DNA of 64,000 nucleotides from CAYMAI01 sp964388445 (GTDB lineage Bacteria; 4484-113; JAGGVC01). The notes under the pieces were generated by a model. That model did not search any database. It was not told the DNA's origin and saw only the letters and a program-made list of their open reading frames with translations. Where the stretch lies: assembly GCA_964388445.1 (NCBI GenBank), contig CAYMAI010000006.1, forward strand, positions 62,001 to 126,000. The letters run 5' to 3'. Positions 16,787-26,316 of the stretch are shown here, in pieces. How positions within the stretch are numbered: the first letter of the stretch is position 1; every line of letters starts with the position of its first letter. The position numbers and the translations under genes were made by a program.

Positions 16787-19700
16787 CTAGTGCCCGCCCC
16801 CGGAATGTTCTTCATATTCGTCGCGCCCGGCGCCTTGAGCGCCGTTATCCACGTTTCTGACTTTGGCCAAGTACTCAAGTCTGGGCTTTACATTCAGTTC
16901 GCCGAGCATCCCATAACTGCGGTTATGGTCGAACGCTTTTTTAACCCGGCTCGCCGGGTCGTTCAGGTCGCCGAAAGTAATCGCTTTCGCCGGGCAAGCT
17001 TGTGCGCATGCCGGAACGACTTCGCCGTCCACGATGGCGCGGCCTTCGTTTTTCGCGTTTATTTTTACTTCTTGAATCCGCTGGACGCAGAAACTGCACT
17101 TTTCCATCACACCCCGGCTTCGCACGGTCACTTCCGGATTCATCGCAAGCTTTTCGACTTCGGTCATATGCTTGTGATTGTTGAAGAAGTTGAACCGCCG
17201 GACTTTGTAGGGGCAGTTATTGGCGCAGTATTTCGTGCCTACGCAGCGGTTATATACCATTTCGTTAAGCCCTTCCGAGCTGTGAACAGTCGCGGCAACG
17301 GGGCAAACCTGCTCGCAGGGAGCGTTTTCGCAATGATGGCAGGTGACCGGCTGGTGAAGCACGCTAGGAGCATGAATGTCGCCGCTGAAATAGCGGTCCA
17401 CCCGAATCCACTGCATCTCGCGGCCGCGGGCTACTTCGTCCCTCGAAACGACGGGAATGTTGTTTTCCGCTTGACAGGCGATTTGGCACGCGCCGCATCC
17501 CACGCAAGCGTTAAGGTCGATTGACATCGCCCATTTGTGACCTTCGTACTCGTGCTCCCGCCAAAGCGATTCGAGCGGCGGATGGTGCACTTTGTGCTTG
17601 GCGAAATCGGGATGCTTTCTGTAATCGGCCAAAGTCGTCTCGCGAGCGAGCTCGCCGAGGCGGCGTTCCTTTTCGCGGCTGCCGAGTTTTTCAATGTCTA
17701 TTGCGTGGTGGTCTTGCGTGGTTGCGAGCTTCTTGCGTCTTCCCGTTTTGCGAATTTCCGCGCCGCCGGCGAAGTGCATAGCGCCGGATTTCCTTAGCGG
17801 GTAAACGCTTACTCCCACTCCGTTTCCTACTTTACCCGCGCGAGTTCTGCCGTATCCGAGCGGAAGCGTAATCGTATTCTCCGGCTGGCCGGGAAGAACG
17901 AACGCCGGGATTTTTATCGAAGCGCCGCCCGCGGTAACTTCGATAACGTCGCCGCTCCGAATTTTTTTCGCTTCGGCGAGCTTCGGCGAAATCAGCGCTG
18001 CGTTGTCCCACGTGAGTTTGGTCATAGGATCGGGATTGACCTGAAGCCAGCCGTTGTTGGCGAACCTTCCGTCGAAAATGCAATACGACGGGCGAAAAGC
18101 GATTTCGATTTCTCCCGCCGAACCGCCGAGCGCGGAAAGCCCGGACGCGAACGATGTGGATTCGATTTCGGGCGCGAGCGCGGGCCAAAACGACGGAGGA
18201 AGACAGCCTTCGCTCAGCGCTGCGTCGAATGCCTTGTCCGCGATATCTCCGTACGGATAGGCTTCGTCGAAAGACTTGCGCGTAAGTTCGCGAGCGGAAA
18301 GCTTTTCCTCGCCGGCGAATACGGCAAGAACTTCAAGGTCGGTTAATCCGCCGTACATAGGCTCGATTAGCGGCTGGGTGAGGCAATATGTGCCTTCGAC
18401 GGCGCGCGAATCGCCCCAGGATTCGAGGAAGTGGGCGCGCGGCGCGTGCCAAAGACAGGCCGCGGAGGTTTCGTCGTCGTAAAGGCTTACATGAGCGGTT
18501 GCACCGGCTTTTGCGATAAGCTCGCCGAAATTCAAATCGGCCGGTGCGTTATAAACGGGATTTCCGCCGAGAATTATCAGCGTTTTAACTTTGCCGGATT
18601 CGACATCCGCCGCCAAGTCTTTTATCGAGCCGGCGAAATCTTCGCGATCGGGATCCGTGAGTTCCGTATAAAGCACGCATTTGCCTGCGTTTCCAAGCGC
18701 ATGATTGATGAGCGCGGCAAGCGCGTGAACTTCGGCGGGTTGTTCGTAACCCGCAATAACGATTCCGGCTCCGCGACTTTGGCGCAGCGACAGCGCGGCT
18801 GCTTTAACGTTTTCGTCGCCGAGTGCGGCGCCGGCGAGATTTTCGAGGTGCGGTTTTAACGACGCTGCGTCTTTGACGGCGACTCCGCCGCCAATCAATT
18901 CGAGCGTCAGCGCGGCAACGAAAGAGGGAACTGCGGAAGCGGATACGGCCTTGCGGTAATCCGCGTTGCTGCCCGTGACGGTGTGGCCCGATTCGAACGC
19001 GAAAAACACGCTCATGTCGCCGTCGGGATTGCGTCTCGACGCGAAGTCGTGCGCGTTTCTTACGGCCGAAGGATGGGTCATAAGAAAGTCGCTGTCGAAA
19101 GAAACGACGGTTTTCGCCTGCGAAAACATCGGATGCATCCGAAGCGGGCGTCCGAATACCATCCGGGTTCCTAGCCGCTCCGCGTCGTTTCCAACCGGTT
19201 CGTAAACGTGGAATTTTGCGTTGGGCGACGCTGCCATAATTTTTTTGCGAAGCCTGTTAGTCGCAGGCGAAGAGGTGGATTCGGATAGAAAATACAGACC
19301 TTCGCCTCCGCCGCTCTTATGCAAATTATGGCGCTCGGCCAAAAAGCTCCTGAAGTCGGATGCGGTTTTCCGGATTCCTTTTCCGCCATTTTCACGCAGG
19401 ATGGGCGACGAACTCCTGTCGGGGTCGTAAAGTTCGAGAATGGAGGCCTGCTCGAACGCGCTCGAAGCACCGAGCTTGCTTTCCACGCGCAGCCCCTTCA
19501 TCCGTTCGCGGCCGGAGTTGTAGTCGAACGGATTGCTGCGGTTAATCGGGTGCGAGGGATTGCCTTCGATTTTAATAGGGCGGCCGTCGTAACTTTTTAC
19601 GAGAAGACCGCGCGCGGCGCCGCTTAGCTCCATGGTTGTCGCGAAAAACTCCGCCACGCCGGGGGTCCTGCCTTCCGGCCGGTGCGCGTAAGGCGCGATG

Positions 19701-19918
19701 TATTCTTCCGGTTGACGGCAAGAAGTAAGCGTAACTCCCGCGAGCGCGAACGAAGCGCCCATAAGCTTGAGGAACGTGCGCCGGGAATTTTCGTCCAATT
19801 CGGTCGCGTCCGGTTGAAATTCGCGGTCGTAAAACATTCTGAACGCGGGAGTATCCCCGACTTCGTCGAGGCTTCGCCAGAATTTTTTTCCGCCGGGATT
19901 ACCGTTTACCTGTGACAT
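16787..19918 (-). CDS. actB: Alternative complex III subunit ActB (molybdopterin-like fused to 4Fe-4S domain)
   Basis: The 1043-residue protein carries a twin-arginine signal (SRRTFLKLMG) followed by a lipobox-like cysteine (LTSC), so it is probably exported folded. Residues about 50-740 form a MopB/molybdopterin-oxidoreductase-like domain, which in ActB holds no molybdenum. The C-terminal 250 residues hold four cysteine clusters (CVGCGACQIAC, CHHCENAPCEQVC, CVGTKYCANNC, CSFCVQ with CAQACP) for iron-sulfur centres. It receives electrons from ActC-bound quinol and passes them to the heme subunits. Its start overlaps actA by 13 bases. Confidence 0.96.
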   Translation of the reverse strand: MSQVNGNPGGKKFWRSLDEVGDTPAFRMFYDREFQPDATELDENSRRTFLKLMGASFALAGVTLTSCRQPEEYIAPYAHRPEGRTPGVAEFFATTMELSGAARGLLVKSYDGRPIKIEGNPSHPINRSNPFDYNSGRERMKGLRVESKLGASSAFEQASILELYDPDRSSSPILRENGGKGIRKTASDFRSFLAERHNLHKSGGGEGLYFLSESTSSPATNRLRKKIMAASPNAKFHVYEPVGNDAERLGTRMVFGRPLRMHPMFSQAKTVVSFDSDFLMTHPSAVRNAHDFASRRNPDGDMSVFFAFESGHTVTGSNADYRKAVSASAVPSFVAALTLELIGGGVAVKDAASLKPHLENLAGAALGDENVKAAALSLRQSRGAGIVIAGYEQPAEVHALAALINHALGNAGKCVLYTELTDPDREDFAGSIKDLAADVESGKVKTLIILGGNPVYNAPADLNFGELIAKAGATAHVSLYDDETSAACLWHAPRAHFLESWGDSRAVEGTYCLTQPLIEPMYGGLTDLEVLAVFAGEEKLSARELTRKSFDEAYPYGDIADKAFDAALSEGCLPPSFWPALAPEIESTSFASGLSALGGSAGEIEIAFRPSYCIFDGRFANNGWLQVNPDPMTKLTWDNAALISPKLAEAKKIRSGDVIEVTAGGASIKIPAFVLPGQPENTITLPLGYGRTRAGKVGNGVGVSVYPLRKSGAMHFAGGAEIRKTGRRKKLATTQDHHAIDIEKLGSREKERRLGELARETTLADYRKHPDFAKHKVHHPPLESLWREHEYEGHKWAMSIDLNACVGCGACQIACQAENNIPVVSRDEVARGREMQWIRVDRYFSGDIHAPSVLHQPVTCHHCENAPCEQVCPVAATVHSSEGLNEMVYNRCVGTKYCANNCPYKVRRFNFFNNHKHMTEVEKLAMNPEVTVRSRGVMEKCSFCVQRIQEVKINAKNEGRAIVDGEVVPACAQACPAKAITFGDLNDPASRVKKAFDHNRSYGMLGELNVKPRLEYLAKVRNVDNGAQGAGRDEYEEHSGGGH

Positions 19919-20562
19919 GTCCAGCAGTCCGTAGAAGGATTGATGTTGTATTCGGCCTTAAGCCTTCGCCCCATAGTAAGCTGATCTTCCTCGGGCGTCC
20001 AGTCCATATTCGTTACGAACTCCTTCGGCCTGAGGTGTTTTTCGGGCGCTCTGTGGCAGTCGATGCACCAGCCCATGGTGAGAAGCTCGGCCTGATACAC
20101 CGTTTCCATTTTATCGACGCGTCCGTGGCAGGAAACGCAGCCTATGCCGCGAGTCACGTGCGCGCTGTGGTTGAAGTATGCGAAGTCGGGAAGATTGTGA
20201 ACCCTGAGCCACTTAATCGGCATTCCGCTCGTATGGCTCTGGCGCACGGGCAAAAGCTTCGGGCTTTCGGTGAACACCGACGAATGGCAGTTCATGCATG
20301 TTTGAGTCGGAGGAATGGACGCCTGCGCGGCGGTTTTCACCGTCGTGTGACAGTACATGCAGTCAATACCGAGCTTACCCGCGTGAAGCTCGTGGCTGTA
20401 CGGCACGGGCTGCTCGGGCATGTACCCGAGGCGAGTCGTCTTCGGCGAGACGAGAAACCCGATAAGCACAATCACGTAGACGGCGCCGCCGATCGCAAGA
20501 AGCAGCACGACCGGCACCAGCCTGTCCGCCCACGCGGGGAAGAAAGGACCTTTAAAATCCAT
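19906..20562 (-). CDS. actA: Alternative complex III pentaheme cytochrome c subunit ActA
   Basis: A 218-residue cytochrome anchored by one N-terminal segment (about 14-37). Five CXXCH motifs are present: CMYCH, CMNCH, CVSCH, CIDCH and CWTCH, the last almost at the C-terminus. ActA is the multiheme electron-transfer subunit of ACIII. It is the first gene of the act-cox operon; the 225 bases upstream to sthA should hold the promoter. A TTGACT hexamer at 20640-20635 on this strand is a possible -35, but I could not find a well spaced -10. Confidence 0.95.
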   Translation of the reverse strand: MDFKGPFFPAWADRLVPVVLLLAIGGAVYVIVLIGFLVSPKTTRLGYMPEQPVPYSHELHAGKLGIDCMYCHTTVKTAAQASIPPTQTCMNCHSSVFTESPKLLPVRQSHTSGMPIKWLRVHNLPDFAYFNHSAHVTRGIGCVSCHGRVDKMETVYQAELLTMGWCIDCHRAPEKHLRPKEFVTNMDWTPEEDQLTMGRRLKAEYNINPSTDCWTCHR

Positions 20563-20787
20563 CAGCGACCCCGAATTGCGCCTCGCGGTGCGAAGCGCAA
20601 ACGTAATTCATACCAGAAACATATATATTTAGCCAGTCAAGGACATGTCGCGTCCTTGCGGCTTTGAGACGGTTTTCACGCACCACAGGGGCGCCGATGA
20701 AACACGCGAGCCGGAATTGTAAACCTAAAGTTCCAATATCTCAACCCGCCCGCGAAATTTTAGTGCGCGCAAGTATCGAAACCGGCG

Positions 20788-22176
20788 CTATCGGCCGTAG
20801 CCGAGTTTGTTTCTACCATCGAGCGCGGCGATTTTATACACTTCGGCGAGCGTAGGATAATTAAAAACCGTATCGATGAAATAATTGAGCGTTCCATTGT
20901 TCAACAGAACCGCCTGTCCGATGTGTATGAGTTCGGTCGCTTGCGTGCCTATGATGTGAACCCCGAATATCTCGCGAGTATCGGGATTGAAAAGAATTTT
21001 GATGATGCCGTCCTCGTCGAACATAATCTGGCCCTTGGCGGTGTCCAAATAATGCCCGATGCCGGTTAGGTATGGTTTGCCTTCTTTAATCAGCTGCTGC
21101 TCGCTCGCTCCGACCATCGATATTTCGGGAACGGTGTAAATGCCGTAGGGAAAAACTTCCTGAAACGGAGTGTCCTTCAAACCGAGAAGGCTGTTTGCCG
21201 CCTTTCGCCCTTGTTCGAGCGATGTCGAAGCTAGACTGGGGAAACCGATTACGTCGCCCGCCGCCCAAACGTTCGGCGCCTCGGTTTTGAAATGCTCGTC
21301 AACTTTCAGATAGCCTCTATCGTCGGGAGTCACGCCGACCGCTTCGAGGTTCAAATCGAGAGTCGCTCCCCAACGCTGCGCCGCGAACATAACGAGGTCC
21401 GCTTCGAAAGTTGTTCCGCTTTGAAGCTTTCCGACTACGCTATCGCCGTCGACGCGAATGGTTTCGATAAGGTCGTTGAAATGAAATTTTACGCCGTTCC
21501 GGGTCATATGGCGGGAAAGCGCTTCCACAAGTTCGCTGTCCACGAAGTGAAGCATGTCCGGATATTGGCTGATAAGGTGCACTTCGGTTTCGAGCAGGCA
21601 GAACATAGCCGCATATTCGACGCCGACCACGCCGCCACCGACGATGAGCATCTTTTTCGGAAGGACGGGCAGATTCATTATTTCGTCCGTGACGATAATG
21701 CGCTGCTCGTCGAACGGAACGCGCTCAGGCCGGTGGGGCATCGTACCGCAGGCGATTACGAATTTTTCGGCGGAAACTTCCTTCGGGCCTTTGCTGCTGG
21801 TAACGCAGATGGAGTTCGGGCCGATAAACCTGCCGATTCCGGTGAGGACTTCGACGCCGTTTCGTTCCAGCTGGTCGTGGATTATTTCCACTTCCTTGCG
21901 GATAATCGCGTTCGAGCGGAACAAGAGGTCTTCGACCGTGATGTCTTTTTTTACGCAATAATCGTCGCCGTAAACTTTGCGCTCGTAATAGCCGGAAAGG
22001 TATATGATGGCTTCGCGCAGCGTTTTCGAAGGAATGGTGCCGACGTGAAGACAAAGCCCGCCGACGACTTCACGCCTGTCCACGATTGCGACACGGCGGC
22101 CGACTTTCGCGCATTTGATCGCGGCCTTTTGTCCGGCAGGCCCGCAGCCGACAACGATTACGTCATAGTCGAACAT
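20788..22176 (-). CDS. sthA: Soluble pyridine nucleotide transhydrogenase (SthA-like flavoprotein)
   Basis: A 462-residue two-dinucleotide-binding flavoprotein of the lipoamide dehydrogenase fold: FAD motif VIVVGCGPAGQKAA, NAD motif LIVGGGVVGVEYAA, and GDVIGFPSLASTS. The redox-active disulfide expected in lipoamide dehydrogenase (CxxxxC) is replaced by CLHVGTIPSKTL, where the second cysteine is Thr. That replacement is the hallmark of SthA, which interconverts NADPH and NADH in the cytoplasm. Start ATG follows GGGGAGC. A TATAGT box lies about 40 bases upstream. Confidence 0.88.
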   Translation of the reverse strand: MFDYDVIVVGCGPAGQKAAIKCAKVGRRVAIVDRREVVGGLCLHVGTIPSKTLREAIIYLSGYYERKVYGDDYCVKKDITVEDLLFRSNAIIRKEVEIIHDQLERNGVEVLTGIGRFIGPNSICVTSSKGPKEVSAEKFVIACGTMPHRPERVPFDEQRIIVTDEIMNLPVLPKKMLIVGGGVVGVEYAAMFCLLETEVHLISQYPDMLHFVDSELVEALSRHMTRNGVKFHFNDLIETIRVDGDSVVGKLQSGTTFEADLVMFAAQRWGATLDLNLEAVGVTPDDRGYLKVDEHFKTEAPNVWAAGDVIGFPSLASTSLEQGRKAANSLLGLKDTPFQEVFPYGIYTVPEISMVGASEQQLIKEGKPYLTGIGHYLDTAKGQIMFDEDGIIKILFNPDTREIFGVHIIGTQATELIHIGQAVLLNNGTLNYFIDTVFNYPTLAEVYKIAALDGRNKLGYGR

Positions 22177-22275
22177 TTAGCTCCCCGCGCAAGGCGGCGC
22201 CCGGAAATACTATAACAATCCGGCGCGAACAGAAAGCCCTGCCCCGGAAAGTACTGCTATACCGGAGCGGCAGGG

Positions 22276-22319
22276 AAATAATGTAAATAATCCGGATTCG
22301 GCAATACGCCTTGCCGAAT
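22276..22319 (-). terminator. Intrinsic terminator-like hairpin
   Basis: On the minus strand, just after the stop of the 22327-23019 gene, a perfect 9-bp stem (ATTCGGCAA/TTGCCGAAT, 22296-22319, loop of six) is followed by a T-rich stretch. It would end that transcript before sthA. Confidence 0.6.
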
Positions 22320-22326
22320 TGGTTCT

Positions 22327-23019
22327 TTAAATAGTCATCACGCAGAAAAACAATGCGGTTTTGCCGAGTTCCTCGACCACTTCCAAAAGTTCCGGATTCG
22401 GCGACGCCGAGGGGTTGGTTATGCCGAAAAACGTGAACGTTGCTCCGCAAATTGCGGGCGGCCCCTCGTAGGGCAATGTATTCGCCAGCCGCTCTTCCCC
22501 GGTCATTCCCGAAACCGGTTTGCCGCTCGTGCTTGAAATCGTGTAATCCGGCGTCCCCGCATAATCGTCGAGCACAATTTCGAAGTGCATCGGGGCGGAA
22601 GCGTACCAATCCCCATCCGCTTCGAGGGCTTTTCTGGCGAGATCGGGGCTGTAAATTCCGATGAATATCTTTTTGTGCGTATCCCTTCCCGTGTAAGGTT
22701 TCATTTCTTCCGGATACTCATCTACGATTTCGTATTCGTACAGAACCGTCAGCCCGTTTCGCTTCGCGAATTTATGAATTCCGTCGATTACGTCCTGCAA
22801 GTTTGTGCTATTGCCTGCGTAAACGCCTTTTTTGTACGAAAAACCTTGGCCGGGCGCGCGTTCATTGTGCGAAATATTCTTACCTTGAGCGGCGTGAACA
22901 TCGGAGTTCGAAACTACGACGCCTTCGTTTGTCAGTTCTTGCGCCAGACTTAATGCAGGCACGGCAAACGCAAACAAAACAGCCGCAACCGAAACGACCG
23001 CAAACCTATCGATTTTCAT
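22327..23019 (-). CDS. Secreted protein of unknown function
   Basis: A 230-residue protein with a clear signal peptide (MKIDRFAVVSVAAVLFAF ... SLAQ). I chose the ATG at 23019 because AGGAGG precedes it; an upstream in-frame start at 23046 would add nine residues ahead of the signal. The mature part contains a region around THKKIFIGIYSPDLARKALE and ends with a hydrophobic LGKTALFFCVMTI. No family is recognised. Upstream is a good sigma70-type promoter, downstream a hairpin terminator, so it is monocistronic. The DUF302 gene further upstream on the same strand may be functionally related. Confidence 0.75.
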   Translation of the reverse strand: MKIDRFAVVSVAAVLFAFAVPALSLAQELTNEGVVVSNSDVHAAQGKNISHNERAPGQGFSYKKGVYAGNSTNLQDVIDGIHKFAKRNGLTVLYEYEIVDEYPEEMKPYTGRDTHKKIFIGIYSPDLARKALEADGDWYASAPMHFEIVLDDYAGTPDYTISSTSGKPVSGMTGEERLANTLPYEGPPAICGATFTFFGITNPSASPNPELLEVVEELGKTALFFCVMTI

Positions 23020-23046
23020 TGGGTGCACCTCCTTTCGGGCGCGCAA

Positions 23047-23075
23047 AGCATAGCACGGATGCCGCTTCGCCGCAA
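23047..23075 (-). promoter_or_regulatory. Sigma70-like promoter (TTGCGG-17-TATGCT)
   Basis: Reading leftwards, TTGCGG at 23075-23070 is 17 bases from TATGCT at 23052-23047, followed by the AGGAGG of the secreted-protein gene starting at 23019. Confidence 0.5.
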
Positions 23076-23103
23076 CCGGTAAAACTAAGGATGTACGACG
23101 CGA

Positions 23104-23604
23104 CTAAAGCGCGGCGAGCACGTTAAGCGATTTTTCGATTAGCTGGTGGGAAATAGGAGCGAGCGCGTCGTTGCCCGTCGCAATCGGGAGCATCCCCGGG
23201 TGTTTGATGGCCACCGCGGCGTTGCCGTCCGGCAGTTCGCGAATGACGACCGTGCACGGCATCATTATCCCGGCCCATTCCTCGTTTGAGTATGTCTCGA
23301 AAGCCAGTTCGGGGTGGCACGCGGCCAGCAGCAGGTAGCGCAGAATGTCTTTGCCGAGTTTCGCTTTCATAACAGCCTGAAAATCGGTCTCGTGCTGTAT
23401 GCCGAAGCCTTCCGATTTAAGCGCTTCCGTCACACGTTCGTACGCTTCGTCGAAACCGTAATCTAGGGTTACAGCGAAGTAATAGCCGCCGTCTTCGACT
23501 TCCGCCGCCTGCGCGGGAGCCGAGAAGCTCGACGCGAGAATAAAGGCCGCCGCAAAAACCGCGACCGCCGCGAAAACACCTAAACCGCCGATTACCTTGT
23601 TCAT
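23104..23604 (-). CDS. DUF302 domain protein, exported
   Basis: A 166-residue protein with an N-terminal signal or anchor segment (about 5-34) and a DUF302 domain, recognisable from ALKSEGFGIQHETDF, LGKDILRYLLLAACHPELA, IMMPCTVVIRE and AVAIKHP. The domain occurs alone in many periplasmic proteins; its biochemical role is not established. I use the ATG at 23604, which has GGAGG before it, instead of the open frame upstream. Confidence 0.85.
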   Translation of the reverse strand: MNKVIGGLGVFAAVAVFAAAFILASSFSAPAQAAEVEDGGYYFAVTLDYGFDEAYERVTEALKSEGFGIQHETDFQAVMKAKLGKDILRYLLLAACHPELAFETYSNEEWAGIMMPCTVVIRELPDGNAAVAIKHPGMLPIATGNDALAPISHQLIEKSLNVLAAL

Positions 23605-23724
23605 ACCGAACCTCCATTTCCGGAATATCCGGAGAAGTATTGTCATTCAATTCCGTCCGGGCGCGAACTCGGCCCGGCAAAAGCTATATACCTTGCTTCC
23701 CGCGATTACGTACTTCGAGGACGA

Positions 23725-24984
23725 TTACTCGTAGCGAAGCGCGTCAATCGGGTCGAGCCGGCTGGCCTTGAAAGCGGGGTAAACGCCGAAGAATATGCCG
23801 ATGAAAGAGCTGATTGCGAGCGTGAAAATAACTATGTGAACGGGCATGTGAACGTTCCAGTTAGTTTCCAGAATCTTGCCGAGCCATTTTGCGACGGCGA
23901 ATCCCGTTCCGATTCCGCCCAAAAGCCCGAGAACTCCTCCCATGAAAGTCAAGACGACTGCCTCGATTAAAAATTGGAGAAGAATTACTACGCGGCGCGC
24001 GCCGAGGGCCATTCGGAGGCCGATTTCGCGCGTTCGCTCTGTGACGCTTACAAGCATAATATTCATGATTCCGATTCCGCCGACGATTAGCGAAATCACC
24101 GCCACGACGCCGAAAACGGTCACGAGTCCGTTGACGAAAGTGTTTGCGAAATCGAGAAAGTCGCTCATGAACATAATCTGGAAGTTGTCCATGCTCGGGT
24201 CGGTGACGCGCCGCTGGCGCCGCAATATGCGCTCGGCCTGCGCCTTCGCTTCGTCCGCTTTTTCGATATCGGACAGCTTTATCATTATGTATTGGACTTT
24301 CTTGTTGCCGAGAAACCGGCTTTGAACGGTCGTGTATGGAACGAATATCGCGTCGTCCAATCCTTGCCCGCCGAAGCCGCCGCCTTTCTTTTCGAGTATT
24401 CCGATCACGGTTAGGGCTTGCGTGCCGAACGCGCCGCTGGAAACGTTGATCCTTTTTCCGAGCGGGTCGATAAGCGGGGGAAACATTTCCTCCGCGACTT
24501 TCGAGCCGATTATAACTATGCGCGCTCTGGCCAAAATGTCGCCTTTGTCTATAGGGCGGCCGCTGACGAGTTTAAGCCCGTAATTTTCCCGCATGAACTC
24601 GTCCGTGCCTTCGATGACGACGTTCTTGTTCCTATCCATGAACTTGGCGGTGCCCCAAGTTTCGTACGCCGCGCTTGCATGGCTGAAAAGCCCGCTGGCG
24701 TCTTTGCGCAGCGCATCAACGTCGTCCATCTCGAAGAGACGGCTTTGAACGTTCGTGCGGCTTTGCCCGGGCCGCGCAGGCGCCTGCGGAATGGCCCACA
24801 TCACGTCGTTTCCCATGCTGCCGATTTGGCCGGCGAACATCATTTTCAGGCCTTCGCCGAGCGAAACGATACTGATAACCGACAGGACTCCTATCATCAG
24901 GCCGAGAAGCGTCAGGATGCTGCGCACCTTGTTCATCATTAGGTTGCGCCAGGCGATTTTGAAATTCGTTACGAGAACGGACAA
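23725..24984 (-). CDS. MacB-type ABC transporter permease
   Basis: A 419-residue permease with the MacB/FtsX layout: membrane segment near residues 20-45 (NKVRSILTLLGLMIGVLSVI), a large periplasmic MacB_PCD domain, then three segments with GIMNIMLVSVTERTREIGLR and FLIEAVVLTFMGG. It should work with the membrane-fusion protein encoded 15 bases upstream. MacB proteins usually carry an N-terminal ATPase or have a separate ATPase gene alongside; neither is present here, so the ATP-binding subunit must be elsewhere. Confidence 0.92.
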   Translation of the reverse strand: MSVLVTNFKIAWRNLMMNKVRSILTLLGLMIGVLSVISIVSLGEGLKMMFAGQIGSMGNDVMWAIPQAPARPGQSRTNVQSRLFEMDDVDALRKDASGLFSHASAAYETWGTAKFMDRNKNVVIEGTDEFMRENYGLKLVSGRPIDKGDILARARIVIIGSKVAEEMFPPLIDPLGKRINVSSGAFGTQALTVIGILEKKGGGFGGQGLDDAIFVPYTTVQSRFLGNKKVQYIMIKLSDIEKADEAKAQAERILRRQRRVTDPSMDNFQIMFMSDFLDFANTFVNGLVTVFGVVAVISLIVGGIGIMNIMLVSVTERTREIGLRMALGARRVVILLQFLIEAVVLTFMGGVLGLLGGIGTGFAVAKWLGKILETNWNVHMPVHIVIFTLAISSFIGIFFGVYPAFKASRLDPIDALRYE

Positions 24985-24999
24985 GCCCGATGCCTCTTT

Positions 25000-26307
25000 T
25001 TACTCGATTTTTACTTCGCCGCCGAAACGCGTCGTCGTCGCCTGCGGAACGTTTTCGACCATCACTAGTTCGCCTTCTTCGATGCCTTCCATGATTTCGG
25101 TGTGTTCGTAATCCGTCGAGCCGAGTTTGACCTTGCGCTTTTCGGGCTTGACGCGGCCCCGGGCGTCGGTGCCTTTCACGTACACGATAGTGCCGAGCTC
25201 GTCGTCCGTTCGCACGACGTCGTATGGCACGACTATCGCGTTTTCCACGGTTTGGGCGACAATCTCCACGTTCGCCGTCATCGCGCTCAAAAGCCGGCGG
25301 TCGGCATTGTCCACTTCGATTATCACCGTGAAGCTTGTTATTCCGCCGGCGCTCGCGCCCTGCTGGAAGATGTTCGCGACGAGACCGTCGAATTTCTCCA
25401 TCGGATATGCGTCCACTTCGACGACCACCTTCTGGCCCTTTTCGACGCGGCCTATGTCTATTTCGTCCACGCTCGCCCGAATTTGGACCTCGGCCAGGTC
25501 GGCTATTTCGCAGATGGTCGTGCCTTCGCCGAACACGCCGGTGGATGAAACCACGGTGTCGCCTTCCTCGACATTTTTCATGAGAACGGTGCCGGAAATG
25601 GGACAGATAATCGTCGCGTCGCCGAGGCCTTTGCGGGCGTCATCGAGGTCCACTTTCGAAAGCTGCCATGCGATTTCAGCGGCTTTTACGTCTTCGGCGG
25701 TTTTTTCCTCGGACTGAATGGCAAGCTGGGCCTCGGCCTGCGACAGTGCGAGTTTAGCCTCGTCCCGCCTTCTTCCGGCTTCGTCGAGTTCCTGGCTTGT
25801 CGCGTAATCTTTGGAATGAAGTTCCTTCACCCTGCCGTAATAAAGCTCGGCTTGATCAAGGGCGAGTTTTGCGGTATCGACGTTCGACTTCAGCGAAACG
25901 AGAGTGGCCTTGTTCGAGCTTCCCTTCACCTGTTCGAGCTGGACTTTGCGAAGCCTCTCGGTTAGTTCCGCCCGGCGAAGGTTGATTTTCTGGTTGGTTT
26001 GATCGAGCTTGGCGATGAGATCGCCCGGCTTAACTTCGTCGCCTTCCTTGATGTAAAGGTTTTCGATTCTGCCGGATGCCTCGCTTTTGATTCGAACGCG
26101 AGACTTCGGCTCTATAAGGCCGGTCGCCTTGATAGTGACGCGAATGTCACCGCGCTCCACGGGCTTGAATCTTTTATCTTCCTTATCGGCCTGCTCGGTT
26201 TTGGCGCTTTCGCCGCCCGAAAAGATTCCCTTTTGCGCGAGCAAGGCGACGGCTATGACCGCGGCGATGAAAACAACGAATATCAGTGCGCGTGCTTTTT
26301 TCGACAT
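25000..26307 (-). CDS. Periplasmic membrane-fusion (adaptor) protein, MacA/HlyD family
   Basis: A 435-residue adaptor with an N-terminal anchor (about 5-24), a lipoyl/barrel-sandwich half (GRIENLYIKEGDEVKPGDLIAK is split by a coiled-coil hairpin at about 105-220), a second half (CPISGTVLMKNVEEGDTV) and a beta-barrel region. It links an inner-membrane permease to the outer membrane. Adjacent to the MacB-type permease, it forms a tripartite efflux or export system lacking an ATPase gene and an outer-membrane channel here. Confidence 0.92.
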   Translation of the reverse strand: MSKKARALIFVVFIAAVIAVALLAQKGIFSGGESAKTEQADKEDKRFKPVERGDIRVTIKATGLIEPKSRVRIKSEASGRIENLYIKEGDEVKPGDLIAKLDQTNQKINLRRAELTERLRKVQLEQVKGSSNKATLVSLKSNVDTAKLALDQAELYYGRVKELHSKDYATSQELDEAGRRRDEAKLALSQAEAQLAIQSEEKTAEDVKAAEIAWQLSKVDLDDARKGLGDATIICPISGTVLMKNVEEGDTVVSSTGVFGEGTTICEIADLAEVQIRASVDEIDIGRVEKGQKVVVEVDAYPMEKFDGLVANIFQQGASAGGITSFTVIIEVDNADRRLLSAMTANVEIVAQTVENAIVVPYDVVRTDDELGTIVYVKGTDARGRVKPEKRKVKLGSTDYEHTEIMEGIEEGELVMVENVPQATTTRFGGEVKIE

Positions 26308-26316
26308 AATACGCCT

